The notes: generated by a model not told the origin, from the letters alone. A stretch of DNA of 64,000 nt from JACCZX01 sp963824935 (GCA_963824935.1 CAWGRF010000022.1:34009-98008); one strand, 5' to 3'. Positions 1 to 9,326 are shown, numbered from the stretch's first letter. Made by a program: numbers and translations.

Positions 1-271
1 CAACGGCGGTTGCGCTACGGCGTGGCCTCCGTTCATGGTCGCCAATCCGGCCCTTTCCGGCGGTGACTTTTCGATCATCAAGCGCGACGACGGCGCATCG
101 CAATGGGCCTTCAAGGGCAAGCCGCTGTATTTCTTCGCGGGCGACGCCAAGGCGGGTGATGTCAACGGCGACAAGCAGGGCGGCGTATGGCACGTGATCC
201 GCAACGAGGCGAAGAAAACGTCGGCCATCACGTCGGATCTGAGCGCACAGGCCAACTACATCTACTACTGA
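1..271 (+). CDS. C-terminal part of a COG4315-type secreted/lipoprotein repeat protein
   Basis: The reading frame is open from the left edge of the window (codons start at base 2), so only the last 89 residues are visible. They contain a Cys followed by WPPF, then Y-F-F-x-G-D-x(2)-x-G-D-x-N-G and a GGVWHVI segment. This is the pattern of the small secreted or lipoprotein family COG4315, built of Y-x(4)-D repeats. Its members are exported and of unknown function. The start and any signal peptide lie outside the window. The family assignment is by motif recall; the frame and end are clear. Confidence 0.75.
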   Translation, partial: NGGCATAWPPFMVANPALSGGDFSIIKRDDGASQWAFKGKPLYFFAGDAKAGDVNGDKQGGVWHVIRNEAKKTSAITSDLSAQANYIYY

Positions 272-323
272 AACGTGTTGCGTCCGACCGGCGAGCCGGA
301 CGCTTGTCTGAAAGGAAAATGTT

Positions 324-1707
324 ATGAAGGACGCACGCGGCCTTCCGGTCTCGACGTCCAGCGCGACAGCGCTGGAACACTTCGAGACCGCGCTGGCGCA
401 GTTTCACAGCTATACCGGCGATCCGATCGCCACGCTGCAGCAGGCACTGCAAGCCGACCCCGATTTCGCGCTCGCGCATTTATTCAGCGCGCTGGCGATG
501 TATACGGCGACCGAGCAACGCTACTTGCCTGCGGTGCGCGAGTCGATCGCCAAGGCCGAAGGCGCTCGTGGCGCGCATGAATGCGCGTGAGCGCGGTCTG
601 CTGGCTGCGGCGCAATTTCTGCGCGATGGACAATGGCGCGATGCATCGCGCGCGCTCGATTCGGTGCTGATCGAGTACCCGCGCGATGCGCTCGCGATTC
701 AAACCGGGCACCTGATGGACTTCTTTCAGGGCGACGCACTGAATCTGCGCAACCGGATTTCGCGTGTGTTGCCTCATTGGAACGAGCAGACCCAGGGCTA
801 TTCGTACATCCTCGGCATGCATGCCTTCGGCCTCGAAGAGTGCAATCAGTATGCGGAGGCCGAGCGCACGGCGCGCCGCGCGCTCGAATTGCAACCGCGC
901 GACGGGTGGGCGGTGCATGCGGTGGCCCATGTGATGGAAATGCAGGGTCGCAGCTCCGAGGGCATCGAGTGGCTGCAGTCGCGCGAGGCCGACTGGGCAC
1001 CCGACAACATGTTCGCGCCGCACAACTGGTGGCATCTTGCCCTGTTCCGCATGGATCTCGGTGAGTTCGATGCCGCGCTGAACCTCTTCGATCAAAAGCT
1101 GATGGGACCGCAAGCCGACATGATCCTGGTGCTGATCGACGCGACCGCGTTGCTATGGCGCCTGCAGCTCGAAGGCGTGAATGTCGGTGACCGTTTCGAG
1201 CGTGTGGCCGATCTGTGGAACGCCAAGCTCGAAGAAGAGGCGGGCTTCTACGCGTTCAATGATGTGCACGCGTCGATGAGCTTTGCCGCCACCGGGCGCG
1301 CGCGCGAGATGGCGCGCTTGCGGCGCGCGATGCACGTCGCGGAAAAGGCAAGCAACAGCAACGCCGCGATGACGCGCGAAGTGGGACTGCCGCTCGCCGA
1401 TGGCCTCGACGCCTTTAGTCGGAATCGGTACGCCGAAGCTATTGAGTGCATCGAAGCGTTACGCGATATCGCTCACCGCTTTGGTGGCAGCCATGCGCAG
1501 CGCGATCTGCTGACCTTGACGTTGATCGAAGCATCGATTCGCGCCGGCGATCAACAGCGCGCGCGGCACTACATCGCCGAGCGGCAAGTGCACAAACCGA
1601 CCGCCTGGAGCGAACGGCTGTTGGCGCGCTCGCGCCGCACCGAGCGCACACCCATCCGCGCCGTGAGCGATTCACACAGCGCGGACGCGCTGCCGATGGA
1701 GGCGTGA
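324..1707 (+). pseudogene. Tetratricopeptide-repeat protein (TTC38-like), one frameshift
   Basis: Two overlapping frames encode one protein. The first (from ATG 324) gives the N-terminus beginning MKDARGLPVST and runs to a stop at 590. The second carries on from about 565 to 1707 with ARMNARERGLLAAAQF and helical repeats rich in A/E/R pairs (for example ALELQPRDGWAVHAVAHVMEM). Removing one G from the GG at 561-562 joins them as ..KAEALVARMNARERG.., giving about 460 residues, the usual length of TTC38-like TPR proteins. The role is unknown; TPR proteins act as interaction scaffolds and no signal peptide is seen. The next gene starts 7 bases downstream, so they are probably cotranscribed. The shift may be a sequencing error. 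Confidence 0.75.
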
Positions 1708-1714
1708 CGTTCTG

Positions 1715-2572
1715 ATGAGCTTGACCGTTCAGGCACACGCGAAATCCGTGCATCCGCGGGCGCCGGTGTTCCTGTGCTTGCCGGCGATGGGCACGCCGGC
1801 AAGCTTCTATCAGCCGTTGGCGGTCAAGCTGGCGCACGCGGTCGGCGGCTCGGCTGTTGTCGCCGATCTGCGCGGTCAGGGCGAACATCCGGACCGCGCG
1901 GCGCGCGGCGCCAATTTTGGCTATCGGGAAATCGTCGCCGACATTTGCAGCCTGATAGACGAGCTCACGGTGCAGTTTCCAGCGCGACCGCTGGTGCTGT
2001 TGGGTCACAGCCTCGGCGGGCAACTCAGCGTGTTGGCTGCACCGAGAATCGCGCGGCGCGTGGCCGGCATCGTCCTGGTTGCTGCCGGCACCGCGCACTG
2101 GCGTGCGTGGCCGCGTAGCCACCGCCTGCGTGCATTCCTGATCGTGCATGCGATCCGGATCGTGGCGGCGTTGCTGCCGTGGTATCCGGGGCGGCGGCTT
2201 GGTTTCGGCGGCGATCAGCCGCGCCGTTTGATGCGCGATTGGAGTCGTTGTGCGACGACCGGGCGCTACGAGTTGCAGAAAAGCGCGATCGACTACGAAG
2301 CCGCGGCGTTCGCCACCCGCATAACTGTGCTCGCGCTGCGTGTGCGCGCCGATCCGATTGCACCACGGGGCGCTGTCGAGGAATTGCTGGCCCGGCTGGC
2401 TAGCGCTTCGATCGTACGGCGCACCGTGCAGGGCGTGCGCGCGCATTCGCCGTGGCGGCGGCATTTCTCGTGGGCGCGCCAGCCAGATGAAGTCGTCGCC
2501 GCGGTGGCAGGTTGGTGGAAGGAGTTGAGTGTGCGGCAGCGTGTAACCGCGAAGTATCGATCGGCCGCTTGA
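1715..2572 (+). CDS. Alpha/beta-fold hydrolase (S33/lysophospholipase-like)
   Basis: The product has 285 residues. A nucleophile elbow GHSLGG at 97-102 places the catalytic Ser at about 99. It is preceded by LCLPAMG near residue 21, a likely oxyanion region, and by DLRGQGEHP at 51-59, the usual strand after beta-4. The sequence around ALRVRADPIAP resembles the acid-residue strand, and a His near residue 245 (VRAHSPWRRH) could complete the triad. It starts 7 bases after the TPR gene, so the two may be coexpressed. No signal peptide is visible, so it is probably cytoplasmic. The substrate cannot be told. Confidence 0.8.
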   Translation: MSLTVQAHAKSVHPRAPVFLCLPAMGTPASFYQPLAVKLAHAVGGSAVVADLRGQGEHPDRAARGANFGYREIVADICSLIDELTVQFPARPLVLLGHSLGGQLSVLAAPRIARRVAGIVLVAAGTAHWRAWPRSHRLRAFLIVHAIRIVAALLPWYPGRRLGFGGDQPRRLMRDWSRCATTGRYELQKSAIDYEAAAFATRITVLALRVRADPIAPRGAVEELLARLASASIVRRTVQGVRAHSPWRRHFSWARQPDEVVAAVAGWWKELSVRQRVTAKYRSAA

Positions 2573-2606
2573 GTCTCAGAGCTCGCGAAATCGCCCGGTG
2601 TGACCG

Positions 2607-3614
2607 TCAATCGACACGTGCACCGGAAAACTTGACGACCTTCTCGTACTTGGCAAGTTCGCTACGAACAAGAGCCGCGAATTGCTCGGGCGTTCCGGGC
2701 GCTGGGTCTGCGCCCATTCTTGCCAGGCGCTCGCGCATGTCAGGTGAGCGTAGCGCCGCGCCAAATGCGGAGTTCAGTCGAGTCACGATCTCCGGCGGCG
2801 TACCGGCCGGCGCGAACACGCCGAACCAAGTCGAGACATCGAAGCCAACGAGGCCCGCATCGGCCATCGTCGGCACATCCGGCATTGCACTCGCGCGCTG
2901 AGCGGTCGTCACTGCCAGCGCGCGCAGCTTGCCGGCTTTGATCTGCGCGGTTGCCGACGCCAGATTGTCGAACATGAAGTCGGTCTGACCTGCCAGCAGT
3001 CCGAGCTGGGCCGGTGCGGCGCCGGCGTATGGGATATGGACTGCCGAGACGTTTGCTTGCGACTTCATCAGTTCGCCGGCCATGTGCCCGGCGCTGCCGT
3101 TGCCGCCCGACGCATAGTTCAGCCGCGCGGGATTCTTGCGCGCATAGTCGATCAGCTCGCTGGCGGTGCGAATGCCCAGCTTATCGGCGCGCTCCGGCGC
3201 CATCACCAGCACATTGGGCACGTGCGCAATCAGCGTAATCGGCGCGAAGTCCTTGACCGGGTCATACGGCAGTTTCGAGAATAACCACGGGTTGACCGCG
3301 TGCGTCGCGACTGCACCAATCACCAGCGAGTAGCCATCGGGCGGCGACTTCGCAACGTGATCGACGCCGAGGTTGCCGCCGGCGCCGGGACGATTCTCGA
3401 CGACGATGATGCCGAGCGTGTCCTTCACGCGCTCCGCCAGTGCGCGCGCGGCGGTGTCGAGCGGCCCGCCCGGCGGATACGGCACGACCAGACGAATCGG
3501 CTTGTTCGGATAGGCAGATTGAGCTTCGGCCAACTGCGTCCAGCTCGATGCAACGCTCGCTGTTACCAGCGTTGCGCTGAGGAGATACAGTGCGCGACGT
3601 CGATTCACAATCAT
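2607..3614 (-). CDS. Bug/TctC-family extracytoplasmic solute-binding protein
   Basis: The product has 335 residues. ATG 3614 is chosen because AGGAGAG lies a few bases upstream and a clean Sec signal follows (MIVNRRRALYLLSA..., cleavage near AEA-QS at about residue 31). The frame is open further upstream but without signal-peptide logic. The mature part starts YPNKPIRLVVPYPPGGPLD and has ENRPGAGG and PPDGY motifs, all typical of the tripartite tricarboxylate transporter binding proteins abundant in Burkholderiales. The protein should bind a small carboxylate in the periplasm. No TctA/TctB membrane genes are adjacent, which is usual for orphan Bug proteins. It converges with the hydrolase before it. 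Confidence 0.9.
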   Translation of the reverse strand: MIVNRRRALYLLSATLVTASVASSWTQLAEAQSAYPNKPIRLVVPYPPGGPLDTAARALAERVKDTLGIIVVENRPGAGGNLGVDHVAKSPPDGYSLVIGAVATHAVNPWLFSKLPYDPVKDFAPITLIAHVPNVLVMAPERADKLGIRTASELIDYARKNPARLNYASGGNGSAGHMAGELMKSQANVSAVHIPYAGAAPAQLGLLAGQTDFMFDNLASATAQIKAGKLRALAVTTAQRASAMPDVPTMADAGLVGFDVSTWFGVFAPAGTPPEIVTRLNSAFGAALRSPDMRERLARMGADPAPGTPEQFAALVRSELAKYEKVVKFSGARVD

Positions 3615-3665
3615 TCTCTCCTGATAACCAGACTCGCTAGTATCGCTGATCGCCATCGATTCGCC

Positions 3666-4250
3666 GTGCCCCCAACACTCGCCACCGCCCGCTTGACGAT
3701 CGAGCACGTCACGGTCAATCACGCGCCGTTGCTCGTCGAGTTTTTTCGTCGCAACGAAGCGCATCTGGCGCGCTGGGACCCACCGCGCCCGGCAGGTGTA
3801 CACAGCGCAGAGTTCTGGGAAGCTGAATGCGAACGCGCCGTGGACGAACACAACAATGGGCTGGTCGCGCGCTGGGTTCTGTTCTTGCGTGCAGACGACT
3901 CGCAGGTCATCGGTCGAATCAATTACACGCAGATTGCGCGCGGGCCGTTCCAGTCGTGCGTGCTTGGCTACGCAATCGATGCCGCGTTCGAGCGTCGCGG
4001 GTTGATGCAGGAAGCGCTAGGCGCGACGATCGCGCATATGTTCGATGCAATGCGTTTGCATCGCATTCAGGCGAGCTATATGCCGGAGAACAGGCGTAGT
4101 GGTCGTTTGCTGCAAAAACTCGGCTTTCGGCGCGAAGGGGTGGCGCCGCAGTATCTTTACATCGATGGCGCCTGGCGCGACCATGTGATCACCGCCTTGC
4201 TTAACAGGCGTTTCGACGACAACATTTTCAAGCGCTCGGACGCTCGCTAA
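3666..4250 (+). CDS. rimJ: RimJ-type ribosomal protein N-acetyltransferase
   Basis: The product has 194 residues when started at GTG 3666 (VPPTLATARLTI), the same length as E. coli RimJ, which N-acetylates ribosomal protein S5 at its terminal Ala. The GNAT core is clear: VIGRINYTQIARGPFQSC, then LGYAID followed by RRGLMQEAL (the acetyl-CoA loop). Downstream the family-typical YMPENRRSG, LLQKLGFRREG and YIDGAWRDHV appear. The frame is open further upstream, but that part overlaps the divergent Bug gene and is not conserved-looking. Its last 23 bases overlap the convergent acylphosphatase gene. Confidence 0.88.
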   Translation: MPPTLATARLTIEHVTVNHAPLLVEFFRRNEAHLARWDPPRPAGVHSAEFWEAECERAVDEHNNGLVARWVLFLRADDSQVIGRINYTQIARGPFQSCVLGYAIDAAFERRGLMQEALGATIAHMFDAMRLHRIQASYMPENRRSGRLLQKLGFRREGVAPQYLYIDGAWRDHVITALLNRRFDDNIFKRSDAR

Positions 4251-4515
4251 ACGGCTCGTCGACATCGACCGCTTGCGCAGCACTCGCGGGGCGAATCTGA
4301 GCGTCACGCACCTGAGCTGCCGGGGGTCCGCGCCTCGCCCATTGCGCTAGACGCTGCAGCGCTGTTGCGTCGCCGACCGCGACTGCTTCGACGCTGCCAT
4401 CGAAGCAATTGCGCACCCAACCCGCAAGGCGCAGTCGGCGCGCCTCGATGCACATCGCGTAGCGAAACCCAACGCCCTGCACACGACCCGTGATCTTGAA
4501 GTGCAGTCCGGGCAT
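4228..4515 (-). CDS. acyP: Acylphosphatase
   Basis: The product has 95 residues, the normal family length. It hydrolyses acyl phosphates such as carbamoyl- or acetyl-phosphate. The signature GRVQGVGFRY at 10-19 holds the phosphate-binding Arg at 18, and GWVRNCFDGSVE has the catalytic Asn at 36. It lies 11 bases downstream of the CoA-transferase gene on the same strand, so the two are probably cotranscribed. The 3' end overlaps rimJ by 23 bases tail to tail. It acts in the cytoplasm. Confidence 0.9.
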   Translation of the reverse strand: MPGLHFKITGRVQGVGFRYAMCIEARRLRLAGWVRNCFDGSVEAVAVGDATALQRLAQWARRGPPAAQVRDAQIRPASAAQAVDVDEPFSERPSA

Positions 4516-4526
4516 AGGCCGGGCCC

Positions 4527-5747
4527 TCAGACGACTCCGCGTGACTTCAGCTTGCTCAGCTGATCTTCTTCGACACCGGCGTACTTGCGCAGCACGCTGG
4601 CCGTGTGCTCACCCAGCAGTGGTGGCGGCAGCTCATACGCCGGCGGTGTGGCCGATAGCTTGATCGGGTTGGCCACCATCGGCACGTGGCCGGCGAGCGC
4701 ATGCGCAAGATCGATTCGCAAACCGCGCGCGGCGACTTGCGGATCTGCGAGAGCGTGCGCGATATCGTTGATCGGCCCGCACGGCACGCCTGCCGCATCG
4801 AGCCGTTCAACCCAGAACGCCACCGGTCTGGCGCGCAGGACGCCTTCCAGTTCGCCGATCAATACCTCGCGATTGCGCACGCGATCTGCGTTGCGCCGGT
4901 AGCGCACATCACTTGCGAGGTGCGGCGTGCCGGCCACTTCGCAAAACTTAACGAACTGCGAATCGTTTCCGACCGCTAAGACTACGTGCCCGTCGGAGGC
5001 CGCAAAGACCTGGTACGGAACGATGTTTGGATGGGCGTTGCCAGCGCGGCCCGGCGCCTTGCCAGACGTCAGGTAATTCATGTTCATGTTGGCGAGCATT
5101 GCGAGCATCACGTCGTACAGCGCCATGTCGATGTATTGACCTGTGCCGGTACGCTCGCGGTGCGTGACCGCGGCAAGTATTGCGACTGCCGAGTACATTC
5201 CGGTCATCAAGTCGGACACGGCGACACCGGCTTTCTGCGGACCTCCACCGGGGCGATCGTCGCGCTCGCCTGTGATCGACATGAAGCCACCGATGCCTTG
5301 CATGATGAAGTCGTAACCAGCGCGATTGCGATGCGGCCCGGTCTGACCGAAGCCGGTGATCGAGCAATAGATCAGGTTCGGCTTGATCGCGACGAGCGAC
5401 GCATAGTCGAGTCTGTACTTCGCGAGCTGCCCGAACATGTAGTTTTCGACAACGATGTCGCAGTGCTCGGCCAACTTGTGCACCAGCGACTGACCCTCTG
5501 CCGTCGAGATATCGATCGTGACCGAGTGTTTGCCGCGATTGGCCGACAAGTAGTAAGCCGCTTCCGAAGTTTCAACGCCCGCTGCGTCCCTTAGGTACGG
5601 CGGCCCCCAGTGTCGCGTGTCGTCGCCGCTGCCAGGCCGCTCGATCTTGATCACCTCGGCGCCGAGGTCGGCAAGAAGCTGCGTGCACCACGGACCGGCG
5701 AGCACGCGCGTTAGATCGAGTACACGCAAATGGCCAAGGGACTTCAT
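4527..5747 (-). CDS. CaiB/BaiF family (class III) CoA transferase
   Basis: The product has 406 residues, normal for the family. The N-terminus GHLRVLDLTRVLAGPW with LADLGAEVIKIERPG is the classic CaiB/BaiF opening. The conserved VSDLMTGMYSA segment puts Asp 179 at the position of the catalytic Asp that forms the aspartyl-CoA thioester in formyl-CoA transferase. These enzymes move CoA between carboxylic acids; the substrate cannot be predicted here. The start lies next to a heptamer repeat (5749-5776) and a divergent thioesterase gene, so the two could share a control region and both act on CoA thioesters. Confidence 0.92.
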   Translation of the reverse strand: MKSLGHLRVLDLTRVLAGPWCTQLLADLGAEVIKIERPGSGDDTRHWGPPYLRDAAGVETSEAAYYLSANRGKHSVTIDISTAEGQSLVHKLAEHCDIVVENYMFGQLAKYRLDYASLVAIKPNLIYCSITGFGQTGPHRNRAGYDFIMQGIGGFMSITGERDDRPGGGPQKAGVAVSDLMTGMYSAVAILAAVTHRERTGTGQYIDMALYDVMLAMLANMNMNYLTSGKAPGRAGNAHPNIVPYQVFAASDGHVVLAVGNDSQFVKFCEVAGTPHLASDVRYRRNADRVRNREVLIGELEGVLRARPVAFWVERLDAAGVPCGPINDIAHALADPQVAARGLRIDLAHALAGHVPMVANPIKLSATPPAYELPPPLLGEHTASVLRKYAGVEEDQLSKLKSRGVV

Positions 5748-5748
5748 G

Positions 5749-5776
5749 GTGATCGGTGATCAGTGGTCAATGGTCA
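5749..5776 (+). repeat. Four imperfect 7-bp tandem units (GTGATCG-like)
   Basis: The sequence reads GTGATCG, GTGATCA, GTGGTCA, ATGGTCA in direct succession, between the CoA transferase start and the thioesterase. The same heptamer, inverted, occurs twice at 7143-7156 beyond the other end of the thioesterase/phosphodiesterase pair. The units are seen directly; a role such as protein binding or slippage is not known. Confidence 0.7.
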
Positions 5777-5797
5777 GAGAATGCCTACACTTTGCGG

Positions 5798-6280
5798 ATG
5801 GTACGGAAGGTTTCGGCATGGACGCTGCGCACGCTGATGAACGTGTGGCCGCCGTTTGTCGGCGCTGGAATTCACGTCAGGCACATTGCGCCGGACTTCC
5901 GCAGTGTCACCGTCGAAATGAAGTTGCGTTGGACCAATCGTAATTACGTCGGTACGCATTTTGGCGGGTCGCTCTACTCGATGACCGATCCGTTTCTGAT
6001 GGTGATGCTTCTGCATACCCTTGGTGGACAGTACCGCGTGTGGGATAAATCGGGTTCGATCGAATACATCGCACCAGGGCGCGGGCGGGTGTGGGCGCGC
6101 TTCGAGTTGCACGACAGCGACCTGACCTTGATTCGACGCATGACCGAGGCTGGTGACAAGCATCTGCATTTGTTCAGCATCGACATCAAGGATGACGAAG
6201 GCATGGTGGTCGCACGAGTGGAAAAGATCATCTACATCAGACGTAAGCGCGAGGTCGCGCTAAGTGGAGATCCAGCATGA
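5798..6280 (+). CDS. DUF4442/hotdog-fold thioesterase-like protein
   Basis: From ATG 5798 (MVRKVSAWTLRTLM) the product has 160 residues; an in-frame ATG at 5756 would add 14 residues but these fall inside the heptamer repeat. It resembles DUF4442 proteins of the hotdog superfamily (PaaI-like): V-x-M-K-L-R-W-T-N-R-N-Y-V-G-T-H-F-G-G is the typical helix-start segment, followed by a basic tail. Such proteins usually hydrolyse or bind acyl-CoA thioesters. The stop overlaps the ATG of the phosphodiesterase gene (ATGA at 6277-6280), so the two are translationally coupled. Confidence 0.75.
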   Translation: MVRKVSAWTLRTLMNVWPPFVGAGIHVRHIAPDFRSVTVEMKLRWTNRNYVGTHFGGSLYSMTDPFLMVMLLHTLGGQYRVWDKSGSIEYIAPGRGRVWARFELHDSDLTLIRRMTEAGDKHLHLFSIDIKDDEGMVVARVEKIIYIRRKREVALSGDPA

Positions 6281-7141
6281 GCCCAAAGAATGGCGCGCTT
6301 CCACTTGGCGCGATAGCGCGCAGCGCCGACGATGCGGCTCCGGTTGCTGTCGCGTGGCCTTACGCCAGAGTGGTCGCGCATCGCGGCGGCGGCACTCTGG
6401 CCCCCGAAAACACGATCGCGGCGATCAAGTTGGGGTTTGACCGTGGATACCGCGCGATCGAGCTCGACGCGATGCTGGCGGCCGACGATGTGCCTGTGTT
6501 GATGCACGACAAGACTCTTGAGCGTACGGGGTTGATGCGCGGGGCAGTCAACGAACGCCGTGCAGCGGAGCTTGAGCGCATCGATGTCGGAACCTGGCAC
6601 TCTGCACGCTTTGCCGGTGAAACGGTGCCGACGCTCGAACGAACGCTCCGCTTCTGCCGCGACAATCGGATCTGGGCGAACATCGAGATCAAGTCTGCAC
6701 CGGGATACGAACGCGTCACCGGCGATGCGGTTGCGCGCACGACGGCGCTCGTCTATGCCGACCTGATCCGTCCCGGCGGTGACCGCGCCGACCAGGTCGA
6801 TCCAGCGGGTTCCGTTGCTGTCCTCGTTTTCGCGCGCCGCGCTGGCTGCCGCGCGCGAGGCCGCGCCTGACCTGCCGCGCGGCTGGCTGGTACAGCGTGT
6901 GCCTCCGACCTGGCGCGCCGAGCTAGCGCGCCTCGGCTGCGTCTCGCTGCATACGAATCATCGGTACCTGACCGCCCGACTGACGCGCAAGATCAAGCAG
7001 CACGGCGCCTGGCTGTTCTGCTACACGGTGAATTCGCCGCAGCGCGCGCGCACGATTCTCGGCTGGGGCGTCGATGCCTTTTGCACCGACGCGATAGACC
7101 TGATTGCTGCGGATTTCGCGATGTTAGTCGCGGGTGACTAA
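6277..7141 (+). pseudogene. ugpQ: Glycerophosphodiester phosphodiesterase (UgpQ-like), one frameshift
   Basis: The frame from ATG 6277 carries the metal and substrate motifs of GDPD enzymes: VVAHRGGG then APENTIAA, IELDAML and VPVLMHDKTLERTG. It drifts after about residue 165. The rest continues in the next frame to 7141 with VPLLSSFSRAALAAAR, SLHTNHRYLT and WLFCYTVNSP, the normal C-terminal half. Removing one C from the CCC at 6772-6774 rejoins the protein (..ADLIRPAVTAPTRS..), giving about 287 residues; the total length of 865 bases (3n+1) agrees. The enzyme releases sn-glycerol-3-phosphate from glycerophosphodiesters. It is coupled to the preceding hotdog gene. Confidence 0.8.
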
Positions 7142-7142
7142 C

Positions 7143-7156
7143 CGATCACCGATCAC
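7143..7156 (-). repeat. Two 7-bp units CGATCAC (inverse of the 5749 repeat)
   Basis: CGATCAC occurs twice in tandem just after the phosphodiesterase stop and before the GST stop. The reverse complement is GTGATCG, the unit seen at 5749-5776. The location between convergent genes would suit a transcription end or a binding site; neither is shown. Confidence 0.6.
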
Positions 7157-7159
7157 CGG

Positions 7160-7783
7160 CTAACCCGGCGGCCGCGTATCGACAAACGACGGTCGCGCGG
7201 CGAGCTTTTCATAGTGTCGCGCCAGATTGGGATGCGTGTTGCGCCATCCAATCTGTTTGAACCGAAAATCCAGATAGCCGAGCGCGCATCCGACGGCGAT
7301 ATCGGCCAGCGAGTACGCATTGCCGTTGCACCAAGGCTTGTCGGCCAGGCCGTGGCCCATGGATGCAACGCCGGCGTTCACCTTGTCCATCTGCCGATCG
7401 ATCCACTTCTGGCTCTGCAGTTCCGCCGGACGCTGCGTCTGTTCCAGACGGGCCAGGATCGCGGCGTCCATTACGCCGTCGGCCAACGCCTCCCATGTCC
7501 GGACCTCGGCGCGTTCGCGGCCATTCGGTGGAATCAGTTTCGCCACCGGAGTCAAGGTATCCAGGTATTCGACGATTACACGCGAGTCAAACAGCGCACC
7601 GCCGTCTTCCATGATCAGGCAGGGCACCTTGCCGAGCGGGTTGGCGTCATGGATACGCGTGTCGGGCGACCACACGTCTTCCAGTTCCAGCTGGTACTCG
7701 AGGCGTTTTTCCGCCATCACGATGCGCACCTTGCGCACGTACGGGCTGGCAAGCGAAGCGATCAGGCGGATGTTCTTGGACAC
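7160..7783 (-). CDS. Glutathione S-transferase family protein
   Basis: With GTG 7783 (VSKNIRLIASLASPYVRKVR) the product has 207 residues, the usual GST size. The frame runs further upstream, but LIASLASPYVRKVRI is where GST family proteins begin. The thioredoxin-fold domain has SPYVRKV (active-site Ser), NPLGKVPCLI with the cis-Pro and DSRVIVEYLD for glutathione gamma-Glu binding. The all-helical C-terminal half contains YSLADIAVGCALGYLD, the conserved N-capping motif. It is probably a cytoplasmic detoxifying GST of the bacterial type close to YibF. It converges with the phosphodiesterase gene. Confidence 0.88.
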   Translation of the reverse strand: MSKNIRLIASLASPYVRKVRIVMAEKRLEYQLELEDVWSPDTRIHDANPLGKVPCLIMEDGGALFDSRVIVEYLDTLTPVAKLIPPNGRERAEVRTWEALADGVMDAAILARLEQTQRPAELQSQKWIDRQMDKVNAGVASMGHGLADKPWCNGNAYSLADIAVGCALGYLDFRFKQIGWRNTHPNLARHYEKLAARPSFVDTRPPG

Positions 7784-7964
7784 GGCGCGCAACAGGGCAG
7801 TCGGAGAATCAGTATATCGACGGCGCGACGCTCGGCAATACCAATGCACCGGTTGGCAGAGGAACGATGCGCCTTTGATACACTGCATCGCCTTGAAAGT
7901 TATACACGCCTAGCACGGGTTCTCCCCGAACCGCACCGATCCCGCAAACGATTCCGCACGCAGC

Positions 7965-9326
7965 GTGCCTGTCGAACTCGTTTCGCTAACCGCCATTAGC
8001 CCGCTCGACGGCCGCTATGCCCGGCAAACAGCCGAGCTGCGCGACGTTTTTTCCGAATTTGCGTTCATGCGCGAACGGCTGCGGGTCGAACTGCAGTGGC
8101 TGACCGCGCTTTCGATCGCCGGCCTGCCCGGGCTGGCGCCGCTGTCTCCAGGCACGGCGCGCGCCCTGCAGCAACTGGTCGCGCAATTCAGTATCGAAGA
8201 TTGCACCGAGATCAAGGTAATCGAGGCGGAGACCAACCACGACGTCAAGGCGGTCGAATACTTCATCAGGAAGCGCGTCGGTCCCGCGCTGGGCGCCGCC
8301 TCGGAATTCATCCACTTTGGCTGTACGTCCGAAGACATCAACAACGTCGCGCACGCGCTGATGCTCGAACGCGGCCGCTCGTTGCTGGTCGGCCGCCTGC
8401 GCGCGATACACGGGGAATTGCGTAGTTACGCGCATCGGTACGCTGACGTGCCGATGTTGTCGCGCACCCATGGCCAACCCGCCACTCCGACGACCGTCGG
8501 CAAGGAATTCGCCAACGTTTCGGTGCGGCTTGCCGCTGCGATCGACACCGTCGAGCGCACGGAGCTGCGCGCAAAGATGAACGGCGCGGTCGGCAATTAC
8601 AACGCACATGTGGCCGCGTACCCGGACGTCGATTGGGAATCGCTGGCGCGTGGCGTCGTCGAGGGGCTAGGGCTGACCTTCAATACGCACACGATCCAGA
8701 TCGAACCGCACGACTCGATGGCCGAGCTGTTCGATGCGATCGCACGCACCAACACAGTGCTGCTCGATCTCGACCGCGACTTGTGGGGCTACATCTCGCT
8801 TGGCTATTTCAAGCAGAAGCTAAAGCCGGGTGAGATCGGCTCCTCGACGATGCCGCACAAGGTCAATCCGATCGACTTCGAGAATTCGGAAGGCAACTTG
8901 GGCCTGGCCAATGCGCTGCTGCGGCACCTTTCTGAAAAGCTTCCGATCTCGCGCTGGCAGCGCGACCTCACGGATTCGACCGTGCTGCGCAATCTGGGTG
9001 TCGCATTCGGTTACGCACTGATCGGCTACGAGTCATGCCGGCGCGGCCTTGCCAAGCTCGAGATCAACGAAGCGGCGCTGCGTGCCGATCTGGATGATGC
9101 GTGGGAAGTGCTGGCCGAGCCGGTGCAAACCGTGATGCGCCGCTACGGGGTTGAAGATTCCTATGAACAGTTGAAAGCGCTGACGCGCGGCAAGGGAATC
9201 ACGCGCGAGGTGTTGCACACGTTCGTGCGCGGACTTTCAATTCCGGCCGATGCGCGCGATGCGTTGCTCGCATTGACTCCGACGACCTATATCGGCAAGG
9301 CGGCTGAGCTCGCGCGCCGCGCGTAA
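7965..9326 (+). CDS. purB: Adenylosuccinate lyase
   Basis: The product has 453 residues (E. coli 456). It catalyses two steps of purine synthesis: SAICAR to AICAR plus fumarate, and adenylosuccinate to AMP. The fumarase-superfamily signature SSTMPHKVNPIDFENSEGN lies about two thirds along. The N-terminus LTAISPLDGRYA is typical of PurB, and SRTHGQPATPTT holds the catalytic His region. The start is GTG 7965. It is a single gene with its own upstream region, divergent from the GST gene. Confidence 0.97.
   Translation: MPVELVSLTAISPLDGRYARQTAELRDVFSEFAFMRERLRVELQWLTALSIAGLPGLAPLSPGTARALQQLVAQFSIEDCTEIKVIEAETNHDVKAVEYFIRKRVGPALGAASEFIHFGCTSEDINNVAHALMLERGRSLLVGRLRAIHGELRSYAHRYADVPMLSRTHGQPATPTTVGKEFANVSVRLAAAIDTVERTELRAKMNGAVGNYNAHVAAYPDVDWESLARGVVEGLGLTFNTHTIQIEPHDSMAELFDAIARTNTVLLDLDRDLWGYISLGYFKQKLKPGEIGSSTMPHKVNPIDFENSEGNLGLANALLRHLSEKLPISRWQRDLTDSTVLRNLGVAFGYALIGYESCRRGLAKLEINEAALRADLDDAWEVLAEPVQTVMRRYGVEDSYEQLKALTRGKGITREVLHTFVRGLSIPADARDALLALTPTTYIGKAAELARRA

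Noticed and set aside
1439..2464. Minus-strand 341-codon frame
   Set aside because: It is a shadow of the TPR and alpha/beta-hydrolase genes with no recognisable motif.
5749..7156. Ends of an insertion sequence
   Set aside because: The inverted heptamers bracket two ordinary metabolic genes, and no transposase is present.
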